DNA from: JAOPZW01 sp963807305
GTDB taxonomy: Bacteria; Actinomycetota; Thermoleophilia; Solirubrobacterales; Solirubrobacteraceae
Assembly (NCBI GenBank): GCA_963807305.1
Contig: CAWEBN010000008.1
Coordinates: forward strand, 186,001-250,000
Reading direction: 5' to 3'
DNA length: 64,000 nucleotides
Shown here: piece after piece, positions 36,324 through 44,931 of the stretch
Numbering within the stretch: the stretch's first letter is position 1
Layout: each line of letters starts with the position of its first letter
Notes under the pieces: generated by a model
What the model saw: only the letters and a program-made list of their open reading frames with translations
Databases searched by the model: none
Told to the model about the DNA's origin: nothing
Made by a program: the position numbers and the translations under genes

Positions 36324-37324
36324 GCCACGACCTCCATGCCGATCCTGTCCTCGTCGGAGACGTCGCGCAGGTCCTCGACGGCCAGCACCGCCTCCATGGA
36401 CGCGATGGCGACCGCGAGCTGGTCGAGGTCGGGCTCGCGGGTCGTGAGCTTCTGCAGCTGCAGGCCGGGGAACATCACGGCGCGCACCCAGCGCCGGCGG
36501 CGGTTGCGCCCGGCGAACTTGATGATCTCGAACGAGATGCCGGCGATCAGCGGCACGCCGACGATGCGCGTCAGCACGAGCCAGTACCAGGCGGGCAGGC
36601 CGATCGGGGCGAAGACGAAGATCGCGACGATCATCACGACGAGCAGGAAGCTCGTCCCGCAGCGCGGGTGCAGGCGGCTGAAGCGCTGCGCGTTCTCGGG
36701 CGTGAGCTCGAGCCCCGCCTCGTAGCAGGAGATCGTCTTGTGCTCGGCCCCGTGGTACTCGAAGACGCGGCGCAGGTCGCGCAGGCGCGAGAGCAGCAGC
36801 AGGTAGCCGAGGAAGATCGAGGTGCGCACGATCCCCTCGACGAGCCAGAAGAGGAACGACGAGTTGAGCTGGTCCTTGATGAGGCTCGTCAGCCCGACCG
36901 GCACCACGAAGAACAGGCCGACCGCGAGCGCCAGGGCCACGACCACGGTGCCGAACCACATGCCGCCCGAGATCTCCTTCTCCTCCTCGGGCAGCTGGGC
37001 GTTGGCCGAGATGCCGAGAGCCTTGAAGCCGATGACGAGCGACTCGACGAGCGCGACGACGCCGCGGATGATCGGCAGGCGCAGCACGCGGTGCTTCTTG
37101 AGGACCGATGTGAGCGGGAACGAGGTGACCTCGATCTCGCCGTGGGCCCCGCGCTCGGGGTCGATGCCGTCTTCGGAGATCTCCTCGGGCAGCGGCTTGC
37201 GCACGCCCACCGCCCACGTCGACACGCCACGCATCATCACGCCTTCGAGCACGGCCTGACCCCCGACGGGGGCGTCGCGCTGGGCGATGAGTGCCCCGTC
37301 GGGCAGGCGCTGCGTGGCGGACAT
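36320..37324 (-). CDS. DUF1385 (YqhQ-like) membrane protein, 334 aa
   Basis: The conserved start VGGQAVLEGVMMRGVSTWAVGVRKP is diagnostic of DUF1385. Several membrane helices follow (VALALAVGLFFVVPVG, FLFWLVEGIVRTSIFLGYLLLL, FLLVVMIVAIFVFAPIGLPAWYWLVL), with the polar motif EYHGAEHKTISCYE between them, a possible metal or catalytic site. The function is unknown, although the gene is often linked to prfA and rpmE as here. A clear RBS (AGGAGC) lies before ATG 37324. Confidence 0.9.
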   Translation of the reverse strand: MSATQRLPDGALIAQRDAPVGGQAVLEGVMMRGVSTWAVGVRKPLPEEISEDGIDPERGAHGEIEVTSFPLTSVLKKHRVLRLPIIRGVVALVESLVIGFKALGISANAQLPEEEKEISGGMWFGTVVVALALAVGLFFVVPVGLTSLIKDQLNSSFLFWLVEGIVRTSIFLGYLLLLSRLRDLRRVFEYHGAEHKTISCYEAGLELTPENAQRFSRLHPRCGTSFLLVVMIVAIFVFAPIGLPAWYWLVLTRIVGVPLIAGISFEIIKFAGRNRRRRWVRAVMFPGLQLQKLTTREPDLDQLAVAIASMEAVLAVEDLRDVSDEDRIGMEVVA

Positions 37325-37332
37325 GTCCGCTC

Positions 37333-37545
37333 CTACGAGCGGGCGCCGCGCTTGGCGGCACGGCGCTTGAAGCGCTCGACGCGACCGCCGGTGTCGACCA
37401 GCTTCTGGCGCCCCGTGTAGAACGGGTGACAGTTCGAGCAGATCTCGACGTGGATCTCGGGCTGAGTCGAGCGCGTCGTGAACTCGTTGCCGCACGTGCA
37501 GCGGACGTGGGCCTCGACGTATTCGGGATGGATTTCGGTCTTCAT
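37333..37545 (-). CDS. rpmE: 50S ribosomal protein L31, zinc-binding form, 70 aa
   Basis: MKTEIHPEYVEAHVRCTCGNEFTTRST is the L31 start. Cys16 and Cys18 (CTC) and the pair in EICSNCHPFYTGRQ give the four zinc ligands of the C+ form. The organism may keep a C- paralogue elsewhere for zinc limitation. TACACT, 11 bases before the ATG at 37545, is a good -10, so the operon rpmE-DUF1385-prfA-prmC-tsaC-SDR-rpiB probably starts here with a very short leader. Confidence 0.96.
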   Translation of the reverse strand: MKTEIHPEYVEAHVRCTCGNEFTTRSTQPEIHVEICSNCHPFYTGRQKLVDTGGRVERFKRRAAKRGARS

Positions 37546-37555
37546 GGCCCAATCC

Positions 37556-37561
37556 AGTGTA
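37556..37561 (-). promoter_or_regulatory. -10 box of the rpmE operon
   Basis: TACACT on the minus strand ends 10 bases before ATG 37545. No convincing -35 was found. Confidence 0.4.
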
Positions 37562-37675
37562 GCGGCCACCCCAGCGTCCCGGATTGCACCAGAGCGGCCA
37601 GCGTGCCGATTTCCGGGGGATGATTTCGGGGCCCGTGACCGAGCATCACGCGGACGTCCACCTCCGTCGCAGGCC

Positions 37676-38431
37676 CTAGGTGAACGGGCAGGCGCGGTCC
37701 ACGACGTCATCGACCTCGCTCGACTCGTCCACCGCATCCTCGGCGTCGAGCTCGAAGCGCACCGTCGAGCCGGGCGCGCAGCGCGGCGCCACGAAGGTGA
37801 CGGTCGTCGTGGCCGCCGGCGCGAGCCCGGCAACGTGCTGGGCCGGCTGCTCGGCGCCGCCGACGGTGAGCACGACGTCGAATCCGGCCGCCGCCGTGCG
37901 GCCGGCGTTGCTCAGGTCGAGCGCGTAGGTCGCCTGATCGGGCAGCGGGCCGCGGACAGCGTCGAGAGCGCCGGCGCGCAGGTCCGGGCGCTGGTCGGGC
38001 TGCTTGCAGATCGCGCTCGTGCGCGTGACCGAGCGCAGCAGCTTGCCGCCCTTGCCGTACCAGCGGAAGCGCACCTGCGCTCGGAACGACGCCGGCGCGG
38101 TCAGCCCCTGCACGCGCTGGGTGAAGACGAAGCCGCTGCTCGCGCGCCCGGGCGCCGACTTCTGCCACACGCCGAGCTTCGGCGCCTTGACGGCGGAGAA
38201 GCCGGTCGCGGGTGGGACGCGCTCGAAGAGGTCGAAGCGCATCCACATGCGCGTGGTCCCGGCCACCGCGGGCATCGACCCCACGAAGGTCGCCGTGCGC
38301 TCGACGGCCGCCGGCCCGCTCTGGCACGCGGAGAGCTTGACCCGCAGCGGCGGAGCCTGAGCGTTCGCGCCGGCGGGGAGCGCGACAGCGAGGAGGACGG
38401 CGAGGGCGATGAGAGGCGCAGCGCGGCGCAC
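37676..38431 (-). CDS. Secreted CARDB-like protein, 251 aa
   Basis: A signal peptide (RRAAPLIALAVLLAVALPAGANAQA) leads to a beta-rich domain without a known name (ACQSGPAAVERTATFVGSMPAVAGTTRMWMRFDL), then a CARDB-like adhesion domain from about residue 150 (DLRAGALDAVRG, ATYALDLSNAGRTAAAGFDVVLTVGG, LAPAATTTVTFVAP). Five or so Cys may pair in the exported protein. The start is probably GTG 38431; TTG 38440 is possible. The function is unknown. Confidence 0.7.
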   Translation of the reverse strand: MRRAAPLIALAVLLAVALPAGANAQAPPLRVKLSACQSGPAAVERTATFVGSMPAVAGTTRMWMRFDLFERVPPATGFSAVKAPKLGVWQKSAPGRASSGFVFTQRVQGLTAPASFRAQVRFRWYGKGGKLLRSVTRTSAICKQPDQRPDLRAGALDAVRGPLPDQATYALDLSNAGRTAAAGFDVVLTVGGAEQPAQHVAGLAPAATTTVTFVAPRCAPGSTVRFELDAEDAVDESSEVDDVVDRACPFT

Positions 38432-38602
38432 AGCGCTCAAACAACAGACGCGAGGAGGGAATGTTGCGGGCCTGGCGGGTCAGATGAGCGTCGGATCGTC
38501 GTGCCTGGCAAAGCCGCGGGTCGCGGCACAGTGCGTCAGCACGGGCCGGACCCGTGGCTGCCGCCAGGCGCGGCGAGGCGATGCTCAGGTGACCCGCCGT
38601 GC

Positions 38603-40315
38603 TCAGGTGACCTGGTACAGCGGCCCGTCGCCGCCCTCGGGCGTGGTGAGCCGCCCGCCCTTGGCCGTGATCGCCCCGCACTGCACGCAGTTGGTGTAGT
38701 TGACGATCACGTCGACGTTGCCCTCGGCCGGCGCGTCCTCGGGGATCTCGTAGACCCCGGCCGGGCACATCCACGCCCACGCCTCGGCCACCTCGCGCGG
38801 GACGTGCTCGCGCACGCGGATGTGGTTGGGGGCGTCGTCGCGGGTCGCGTTGCCCGTGATGTAGACGCTCGAGAGCTTGTCGAAGGTGTACTTGCCGTCG
38901 GGCTTGGGATAGCCGTCCTTCTTCTCGCCGATCTGCACCGGCGACTCGGCGTCGCGATGGTTGCTCCAGCGCCCGCCCGGGAAGCGGCCCTTGGAGACGA
39001 CCATCGCGTTGGTGATGGCGCCCCCCACGAAGAAGCCCTTGGCGAACGGCTGCTTCATGTTGCGCGACTGGTAGAGCTCCTTGCCGATCAGCGAGTCCTC
39101 GACGGCCTGCTCGTAGCCGCTGTAGTCGTTCGAGCCCGCCTTGAGCTTCGCGACGATCTCCTCGGCGGCCAGGATCCCGGCGTGGATCGCGTAGTGGATG
39201 CCCTTGAGGACCGGGACGTTGACCATCCCGCCCGCGTCGCCGGCGATGACCATGCCGGGCGCCGAGAGCTTCGGCATCGCCCAGTAGCCGCCTTCGGGGA
39301 TCGCCTTGGCGCCCCAGGCGACGCGCTCGCCGCCCTCGAGGATCCTGCGCACGAGCTTGGACGTCTTGAACTGCTGCAGCAGGTCGTGGCCGGAGACGGT
39401 GGCGTCGGTGTAGTCCAGGCCGACGACGAATCCGATCGACACGCGGTCGTCGCCCATCGGGTAGATCCAGGAGCCGCCGAACTCCTTGTGCTTGGCGCCG
39501 TAGCGCAGCGGCCAGCCCAGCGTGTGGATCACGCGGTCGAGCTTCTTGGGGACCTTCCAGACCTCCTTGACCCCGAGCGCCCACACCTGCGGCTCGCGGC
39601 CGGCGGCCAGGTCGAACTCGCGGATCGCCGCGCCGGTCAGATGGCCCCAGGTGCCCTCGGCCAGCACCGTGGCCTGGGCGGCGACGTCGGCGCCGGGCTC
39701 GAAGTTGCCCAGCGGCTCTGAGTCCTTGCCGCGCCCCTTGTCGCCCGAGCGGATCCCGCGCACGGCACCGTCCTCGACGAGCAGCTGTGCCGCCGCCGTC
39801 TCGGTGAGGATGTAGGCGCCGGCCTCCTCGGCCTTGTCGGCCAGCCAGCGCGACAGCTCGGCGACCGAGACGACGTAGTTGCCGTGGTTGCGGAACGGCG
39901 GCGGCGTCGGCTTGAGCGGCAGGGCCCGGTTGGGGCTCAGCATCCAGTAGACCGAGTCCTTGTCGACCTGGCCGTACGTCGGCCAGTCCTTGGGCTCGAG
40001 GTCGGGGAAGAGCTCCTGCAGGCCCGAGGGGCGCATCATCGCGCCGGACAGGTTGTGGGCGCCGCACACCTTGCCCTTCTCGATGACCGCCACCGGCACC
40101 TCGCCGAGGCGCTCCATGAGCTCCGGCTCGTCGGCCAGCAGCTGCAGGAGCTTGTTCGCGCACGCCAGGCCCGCGGGGCCGCCGCCGACGATGGCGACCC
40201 CGACCTCGATGCGCTCCTCCTCGTCGTCGAGCTCGCGCTTGATGAACTCCTGCTGCGAGTCGACGGCGGGCGGGAACTGAGCGGGCGCGACGACCCTGCC
40301 GTTCGGCGACGCCAT
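38603..40315 (-). CDS. ETF-ubiquinone/menaquinone oxidoreductase, 570 aa
   Basis: Passes electrons from ETF to the quinone pool. The FAD motif GGGPAGLACANKLLQLL is near residue 42, GDAGGMVNVPVLKGIHYAIHAG is the second FAD and membrane region, and the C terminus has the ferredoxin-like Fe-S domain. Of the four cluster Cys, C517 (CPAGVYE), C543 and C546 (NCVQC) are present, but the position of the fourth is Ile549. It follows etfA by 5 bases, forming the unit etfB-etfA-etfQO. ATG 40315 is the natural start. Confidence 0.9.
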   Translation of the reverse strand: MASPNGRVVAPAQFPPAVDSQQEFIKRELDDEEERIEVGVAIVGGGPAGLACANKLLQLLADEPELMERLGEVPVAVIEKGKVCGAHNLSGAMMRPSGLQELFPDLEPKDWPTYGQVDKDSVYWMLSPNRALPLKPTPPPFRNHGNYVVSVAELSRWLADKAEEAGAYILTETAAAQLLVEDGAVRGIRSGDKGRGKDSEPLGNFEPGADVAAQATVLAEGTWGHLTGAAIREFDLAAGREPQVWALGVKEVWKVPKKLDRVIHTLGWPLRYGAKHKEFGGSWIYPMGDDRVSIGFVVGLDYTDATVSGHDLLQQFKTSKLVRRILEGGERVAWGAKAIPEGGYWAMPKLSAPGMVIAGDAGGMVNVPVLKGIHYAIHAGILAAEEIVAKLKAGSNDYSGYEQAVEDSLIGKELYQSRNMKQPFAKGFFVGGAITNAMVVSKGRFPGGRWSNHRDAESPVQIGEKKDGYPKPDGKYTFDKLSSVYITGNATRDDAPNHIRVREHVPREVAEAWAWMCPAGVYEIPEDAPAEGNVDVIVNYTNCVQCGAITAKGGRLTTPEGGDGPLYQVT

Positions 40316-40320
40316 CCCAG

Positions 40321-41301
40321 TTACCCCTTCTTCGCCTTGATGGCGTCGGTCAGCTTGGGGACGATCTTGTTGAGGTCGCCGACGATCCCGAGGTCGGAGA
40401 ACTCGAAGATAGGAGCGTTGGCGTCCTTGTTGATCGCCACGATGTTCTCCGCGGACTGCATGCCGACCTTGTGCTGGATGGCGCCGGAGATGCCGGCCGC
40501 CAGGTAGAGCTTGGGGGCGACGGTCTTGCCCGTCTGGCCGATCTGGGCCGCGTACGGGTACCAGCCCGCGTCGACCACGGCGCGCGTGGCCGCCACGGCG
40601 CTGTTGCCGCCGAAGGCCTTGGCCAGCGCCTCGACCAGCTCGAACCCCTCGGCCTTGCCCAGTCCGCGGCCGCCGGCGATGAGGACGTCGGCGCCCTCGA
40701 TGTCGACGTCGGCGCCGCGCTGCTCGCCGCGCTGGACCATCGTGGCCTGCTGGGCCTGGGGCGAGAGCTCGACGTCGACGTCCTCGACGGTCGCGGCGCC
40801 GGAGCCGGACTCCGCGGACTCGAAGGCGTTCAGGCGGCCGATGATGATGCCGACGTCCGAGCGGAAGTTGATCTCCGAGATGGCCGAGTCGCCGAGGATC
40901 GGGCGCTCGGCGACGAGCTTGCCGTCCTCGGCCCGCACGGCGGTGACCTCCATGGCCACGCCGGCGCCCAGGCGCGCGGCGAGGCCGGCGCCGACCTCGA
41001 AGCCGAGCAGGCCGCCGCCGAACAGGGCGTAGCCGTGGCCGTTGTCGGCGATGACCTTCGCCATCGCGTCGACCACCGGCTGGGCCAGGCCCTCGGGCGC
41101 CCTGGCCCGGTAGACCTTGGTCGCGCCGTAGGCGCCGACCGAGCCGGCGAGCTCGTCGGTGAGGTCGTCGCCGCCCACGACGATCGCGTGGCACTCGCCG
41201 CCGAGCTCGGAGGCCAGGCGCGCGCCCTCGGACACGGCGCCCAGGGAGTTCTTGTTGATGGCGCCCTCGTAGTGCAGGGCGTAGACCAGGATGTCGGCCA
41301 T
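40321..41301 (-). CDS. etfA: Electron transfer flavoprotein alpha subunit, 326 aa
   Basis: Binds FAD and takes electrons from acyl-CoA dehydrogenases. ILVYALHYEGAINKNSLGAVSEGARLA is the N-terminal fold, and the C-terminal FAD site is ADVLIAGGRGLG, GWYPYAAQIGQTGKTVAPKLYLAAGISGAIQHKVGMQ. It begins 2 bases after the etfB stop. An acyl-CoA dehydrogenase gene at 49343 could be one electron donor. Confidence 0.96.
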   Translation of the reverse strand: MADILVYALHYEGAINKNSLGAVSEGARLASELGGECHAIVVGGDDLTDELAGSVGAYGATKVYRARAPEGLAQPVVDAMAKVIADNGHGYALFGGGLLGFEVGAGLAARLGAGVAMEVTAVRAEDGKLVAERPILGDSAISEINFRSDVGIIIGRLNAFESAESGSGAATVEDVDVELSPQAQQATMVQRGEQRGADVDIEGADVLIAGGRGLGKAEGFELVEALAKAFGGNSAVAATRAVVDAGWYPYAAQIGQTGKTVAPKLYLAAGISGAIQHKVGMQSAENIVAINKDANAPIFEFSDLGIVGDLNKIVPKLTDAIKAKKG

Positions 41302-41303
41302 GG

Positions 41304-42095
41304 CTAGATCAGCTTCCTCTCGTCGAGCCAGGCGACGATCTTGTCGACCGTCTCGTTCGTGTCCTCGTCCTCGATGATGGTTCCGGCGGCCTTCTGCGGC
41401 GGCGCCTTCGAGGAGGTCCACTGCGCGGCGGAGTTGTCGCCCCCGATCTTCGACGCGTCGATGTCCGCGTCGGCCGCGGCCACCGTGTCGAGCGGCTTCT
41501 TCTTGGCGCCCATGATCGCCTTCAGCGATGGATAGCGGGGCTCGTTGATGGCGTCGCCGACGGAGATGACGGCGGGCAGCTTGACCTCGACGGTGTCATA
41601 GCCGTACTCGGCCTGGCGCTCGCAGCGCAGCTTCTCCGGGTCGACATCCATCTTGATCACCTGCGTGAGCGAGGGCATCTGCAGGTGCTCGGCCACGACC
41701 GCGCCGATCGTGTAGCACTCGCCGTCGTCTGACTGCTGGCCGAGCAGGACGAGATCGGGGCTCTCGCGCTTGAGCGTCTGGGCCAGTGCGTAGCCCGTGG
41801 CGGCCACGTCGGAGCCGGCCAGCGCCGCGTCGCTGAGATGCACCGAGCGGTCGGCGCCGAGTGACACGGCCTTGTGGAGCGCGCGGACGGCGGACTCGGG
41901 CCCCATCGTCACCGCGACGATCTCCTCGACCTCCACGGCGCCGCCCTCCTTGATCTGCATGGCGGCCTCGATCGCGTGGGTGTCGTAGGGGTTGAGGTTC
42001 TTCTCCCCGCTGCGGTCCATGCGACCCGTCGACGGGTCGATCCGCTTCTGCACGGCGGCATCTGGCACCTCTTTGACGAGGACACAGATCTTCAC
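41304..42095 (-). CDS. etfB: Electron transfer flavoprotein beta subunit, 263 aa
   Basis: MKICVLVKEVPDAAVQKRIDPSTGRMDRSGEKNLNPYDTHAIEAA is the classic EtfB start; LVLLGQQSDDGECYTIGAVVAEHLQMP and LPAVISVGDAINEPRYPSLKAIMGAKKKPL are signature stretches. The start is GTG 42095 with a strong RBS (GAGGAGG). The promoter at 42129-42155 overlaps two palindromes, so the ETF operon is probably controlled by a dimeric repressor. Confidence 0.96.
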   Translation of the reverse strand: MKICVLVKEVPDAAVQKRIDPSTGRMDRSGEKNLNPYDTHAIEAAMQIKEGGAVEVEEIVAVTMGPESAVRALHKAVSLGADRSVHLSDAALAGSDVAATGYALAQTLKRESPDLVLLGQQSDDGECYTIGAVVAEHLQMPSLTQVIKMDVDPEKLRCERQAEYGYDTVEVKLPAVISVGDAINEPRYPSLKAIMGAKKKPLDTVAAADADIDASKIGGDNSAAQWTSSKAPPQKAAGTIIEDEDTNETVDKIVAWLDERKLI

Positions 42096-42116
42096 TTGAC
42101 GGCCTCCTCTGGCAAA

Positions 42117-42126
42117 CGAACGTTCG
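42117..42126. promoter_or_regulatory. Palindrome at the etfB transcript start
   Basis: CGAACGTTCG is a perfect 10-base palindrome, 2 bases downstream of the -10 box, where a repressor could sit. Confidence 0.4.
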
Positions 42127-42128
42127 GG

Positions 42129-42156
42129 ATCCTACCTCATTGACTGACGGGTCAAT
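42129..42156 (-). promoter_or_regulatory. etfB promoter with overlapping operator-like palindrome
   Basis: TTGACC (42155-42150), a 15-base spacer and TAGGAT (42134-42129) on the minus strand. ATTGAC-N6-GTCAAT (42139-42156) covers the -35 box. Confidence 0.5.
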
Positions 42157-42206
42157 CGGTCTTTTCCACCGGCCTGTTCCCCGTCAGACGCGCGGCCCGC
42201 TGGGTG

Positions 42207-42632
42207 CTAGCTGCGCTCGCGATCTCCGACTGCGCCTTGGATGAAGTCGATGATGTCCTGCGTGGGCGCGCCGGGCGTGAAGACCTCCGCGACGCCCAGG
42301 CGCTTGAGCTCGGGGATGTCGTCGGCGGGGATCGTGCCGCCGACCGTCAGCAGCACGTCGTCGATCCCCTGCTCGTGGAGCAGCTCGACGATCCGCGGCA
42401 CGAGCGTCATGTGCGCGCCCGACAGGATCGACAGCCCCACGGCGTCGGCGTCCTCCTGGATGACGGTCTCCACGATCTGCTCGGGCGTCTGGTGCAGCCC
42501 GGTGTAGATGACCTCCATGCCGGCGTCGCGCAGCGCGCGGGCGATGATCTTCGCGCCACGGTCGTGCCCATCGAGGCCCGGCTTGGCGACGACGACCCGG
42601 ATCTTGCGGGCCGTGGGTGCTGACGGCGGCAT
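42207..42632 (-). CDS. Methylmalonyl-CoA mutase B12-binding subunit, 141 aa
   Basis: A free-standing cobalamin domain. The base-off/His-on motif DxHxxG is in AKPGLDGHDRGAKIIARAL; GLSILSGAHMTLVP and LLTVGGTIPADDIPELKRLGVAEVFTPG complete the corrin site. It must pair with a catalytic subunit lacking this domain, and such a gene lies at 46260-47912. TACAAT, a near-consensus -10, ends 9 bases before ATG 42632, so it is probably leaderless. Confidence 0.93.
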   Translation of the reverse strand: MPPSAPTARKIRVVVAKPGLDGHDRGAKIIARALRDAGMEVIYTGLHQTPEQIVETVIQEDADAVGLSILSGAHMTLVPRIVELLHEQGIDDVLLTVGGTIPADDIPELKRLGVAEVFTPGAPTQDIIDFIQGAVGDRERS

Positions 42633-42641
42633 GGGCCGCGC

Positions 42642-42647
42642 ATTGTA
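42642..42647 (-). promoter_or_regulatory. -10 box of a leaderless promoter (B12 subunit)
   Basis: TACAAT on the minus strand ends 9 bases before ATG 42632; the best -10 match in the window. Confidence 0.5.
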
Positions 42648-42659
42648 TGGCGGGCGCCG

Positions 42660-44864
42660 CTACGCCGCGCGCCGCTCGTCCGCGAGCGACTGCTCGAGGT
42701 AGCGGGTCAGCTCCGCGCCGGCCAGCGGAACCGAGAAGTGGTAGCCCTGGCCGAGCTCGCAGTCGAGCGTGCGCAGCCGCTCGAGCTGCTCCACGGTCTC
42801 GATGCCCTCGGCGATCGTCTCGAGGCGCATCCCTCGCCCGAGCTCGACGATCGTGCGCGCCAGGGTGCTGTCGGCCGTGCTGCGCGCGACGGTCTCCACG
42901 AAGCTCTTGTCGATCTTCAGCGCGTCGACCGGGAACTGCTTGAGGTAGCTCAGCGACGAGTAGCCCGTGCCGAAGTCGTCGACCGCGATCGAGAGGCCGA
43001 GGCCCTTCAGGCGCCGCAGGCGCGCGGCGGTGTCCTCGTCGCCGGACAGGAGCATGCTCTCGGTGATCTCGAGCGTGAGCGCCTCGCCCGGCAGGCCGTG
43101 GGCGCGCAGCGCCTGCTCGACGTGGGCCGCGAGGCTGTCGTCGCGCAGCTGCACGGCCGAGAGGTTGACGTTGAGTACGAGCCCCGGGGCCAGCCGGCGC
43201 CACACCGCGAGCTGGCGGCACGCCTCGCGCAGGACCCAGCGTCCGATGGCGCCGATCATGCCGATCTCCTCGGCCACCGGGATGAAGGTCAGCGGCGGGA
43301 TCATGCCGCGCGTGGGGTGCGCCCAGCGGGCGAGCGCCTCGACGCCCACCGTGCGCTCGCTCTCGAGCTCGACGACGGGCTGGTAGACGAGCTTGAGCTC
43401 GTCGCGTTCGAGCGCGTGGCGCAGGTCGGCCTCGAGCTCGATGCGCGCCAGCAGCGCGGTGCGCATCGCGGTCACGTAGGTCGCAGCGCGGTTGCCGCCC
43501 GCCTTCTTGGCGCGGTACATCGCGAGGTCGGCGTTGCGCAGCAGCTCGTCGGCGCCCAGAGACGCGTCGCGGGCGTGCGCGATGCCGACAGTGGCGCCGA
43601 TGAAGACCTCCTTGCCCTCCACGTCGAAGGGCCGGCGCATGGCGGCGATGATGCGATCGGCGACGGCGTCGGGCTGCACGCCGCGGCCGTCGTCCTCGAG
43701 GAGGACCGCGAACTCGTCGCCGCCGAAACGCGCCGCGGTGTCCGCCGCGCGCGTGCAGTCGGACAGGCGGGCGGCCGCGGCGCGCAGGAGCTCGTCGCCG
43801 GCGGCATGGCCGATGCTGTCGTTGACGGCCTTGAAGCGGTCGAGGTCGACGAAGAGCACGCACAGCTCGGTCTGGCGGCGGACCGCGACGTGGAGGGCGT
43901 GCTGGAGGCGGTCGAGGAACAGCGCGCGGTTGGGCAGCCCGGTGAGGGAGTCGTGGAAGGCCTCCTCCATGGCCTCGACGGTGCGCGCGTCGGTGAGCGC
44001 GAGGCTCGCGTGCTCGGCGAAGGCGTCGAGCATGCCGAGCTGGGCGTCGTCGAAGCCCGCGGACGCCATGGCCACGAGCGCGCCGGCGCGTGAGCCGTTG
44101 ATGTGCACCGAGGCCGCGAGCGCCCCGTCGGCGTCGGGCGTGCTCGCGGTCTGCGCCGCGGCGGTGGCGGCGATCGCGAGCTCGGTCTCCGAGCGTTCGC
44201 CGCCCGCCGTGGTGGCGGCCACGATCGGGCGCTCGGGGTCGAGCGGGTCGTCGAGCACCAGCGCGACGGGCGAGCCGCCGAGCAGGCCGCTCGCGCCGGA
44301 GGTGATCTCGGCGAGCACGTCGGGCAGGGGCTTGCGGTGCGAGATCGAGCGCTGGATCTCGAGCAGGACCTCGAGCAGGCGGTGGCGCTCGCGCAGCGAC
44401 GCGAGCAGCGCCAGGCGCTCGCGCGCCTGGCGCTCGCGCTCGGCGCCCAGGGTGCGCTCGGCCTCGAGGGCGGCGACACCGCGCAGGGCGAGCCCGAGCA
44501 CGCCGGCCATGCCCATCAGCAGATTGCGCTCGTCGGCGCTGAAGGCGTCGCCGAGGCGCGCCACGAGCAGGCGGCCGGGGCGGTCGCCGTCCCAGGCGGC
44601 GATGGCCAGGTGTCGGGTCCCCAGGCCGGGGAGCTCGAGCGTCTCGCAGGCAGGCCGCGCGCCGACGAGCTCGGCCGCGGGCGGCGCGGCCGCAGCGAAG
44701 CCGATCGCCGCGACGAGCGCGTCGCCGACGACGACGGCGGCGACGTCGGCGGCGAACTGCTCGGCCGCCAGCTCGGCGGCCGTCGCGGTCGCCCCGTCGC
44801 CGCGCTCGTGCGCGCCGACGGCGGTCAGGAACTCGACGAGCTGATTCGAGGCGTGCTGGGGCAT
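42660..44864 (-). CDS. GAF-GGDEF-EAL cyclic-di-GMP enzyme, 734 aa
   Basis: Two GAF-like sensory domains (about 1-130 and 160-300) linked by a coiled segment, a GGDEF domain with the intact active site FGGDEFAVLLEDD, and an EAL domain with all expected residues: GVEALARW, NVNLSAVQL, LEITESML, VDDFGTGYSSL, KIDKSFV, IAEGIET and GQGYHFS. Both making and breaking c-di-GMP are therefore possible. No membrane helix is seen, so sensing is cytosolic. The start could be ATG 44864 or GTG 44867. A second, degenerate EAL gene lies upstream. Confidence 0.93.
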   Translation of the reverse strand: MPQHASNQLVEFLTAVGAHERGDGATATAAELAAEQFAADVAAVVVGDALVAAIGFAAAAPPAAELVGARPACETLELPGLGTRHLAIAAWDGDRPGRLLVARLGDAFSADERNLLMGMAGVLGLALRGVAALEAERTLGAERERQARERLALLASLRERHRLLEVLLEIQRSISHRKPLPDVLAEITSGASGLLGGSPVALVLDDPLDPERPIVAATTAGGERSETELAIAATAAAQTASTPDADGALAASVHINGSRAGALVAMASAGFDDAQLGMLDAFAEHASLALTDARTVEAMEEAFHDSLTGLPNRALFLDRLQHALHVAVRRQTELCVLFVDLDRFKAVNDSIGHAAGDELLRAAAARLSDCTRAADTAARFGGDEFAVLLEDDGRGVQPDAVADRIIAAMRRPFDVEGKEVFIGATVGIAHARDASLGADELLRNADLAMYRAKKAGGNRAATYVTAMRTALLARIELEADLRHALERDELKLVYQPVVELESERTVGVEALARWAHPTRGMIPPLTFIPVAEEIGMIGAIGRWVLREACRQLAVWRRLAPGLVLNVNLSAVQLRDDSLAAHVEQALRAHGLPGEALTLEITESMLLSGDEDTAARLRRLKGLGLSIAVDDFGTGYSSLSYLKQFPVDALKIDKSFVETVARSTADSTLARTIVELGRGMRLETIAEGIETVEQLERLRTLDCELGQGYHFSVPLAGAELTRYLEQSLADERRAA

Positions 44865-44931
44865 CACGCGATCGCCCGTGACGTCATGGTCGTCTGATCG
44901 ACGGGTCCGCGACTGGGCTTGAGCGCGCGCG

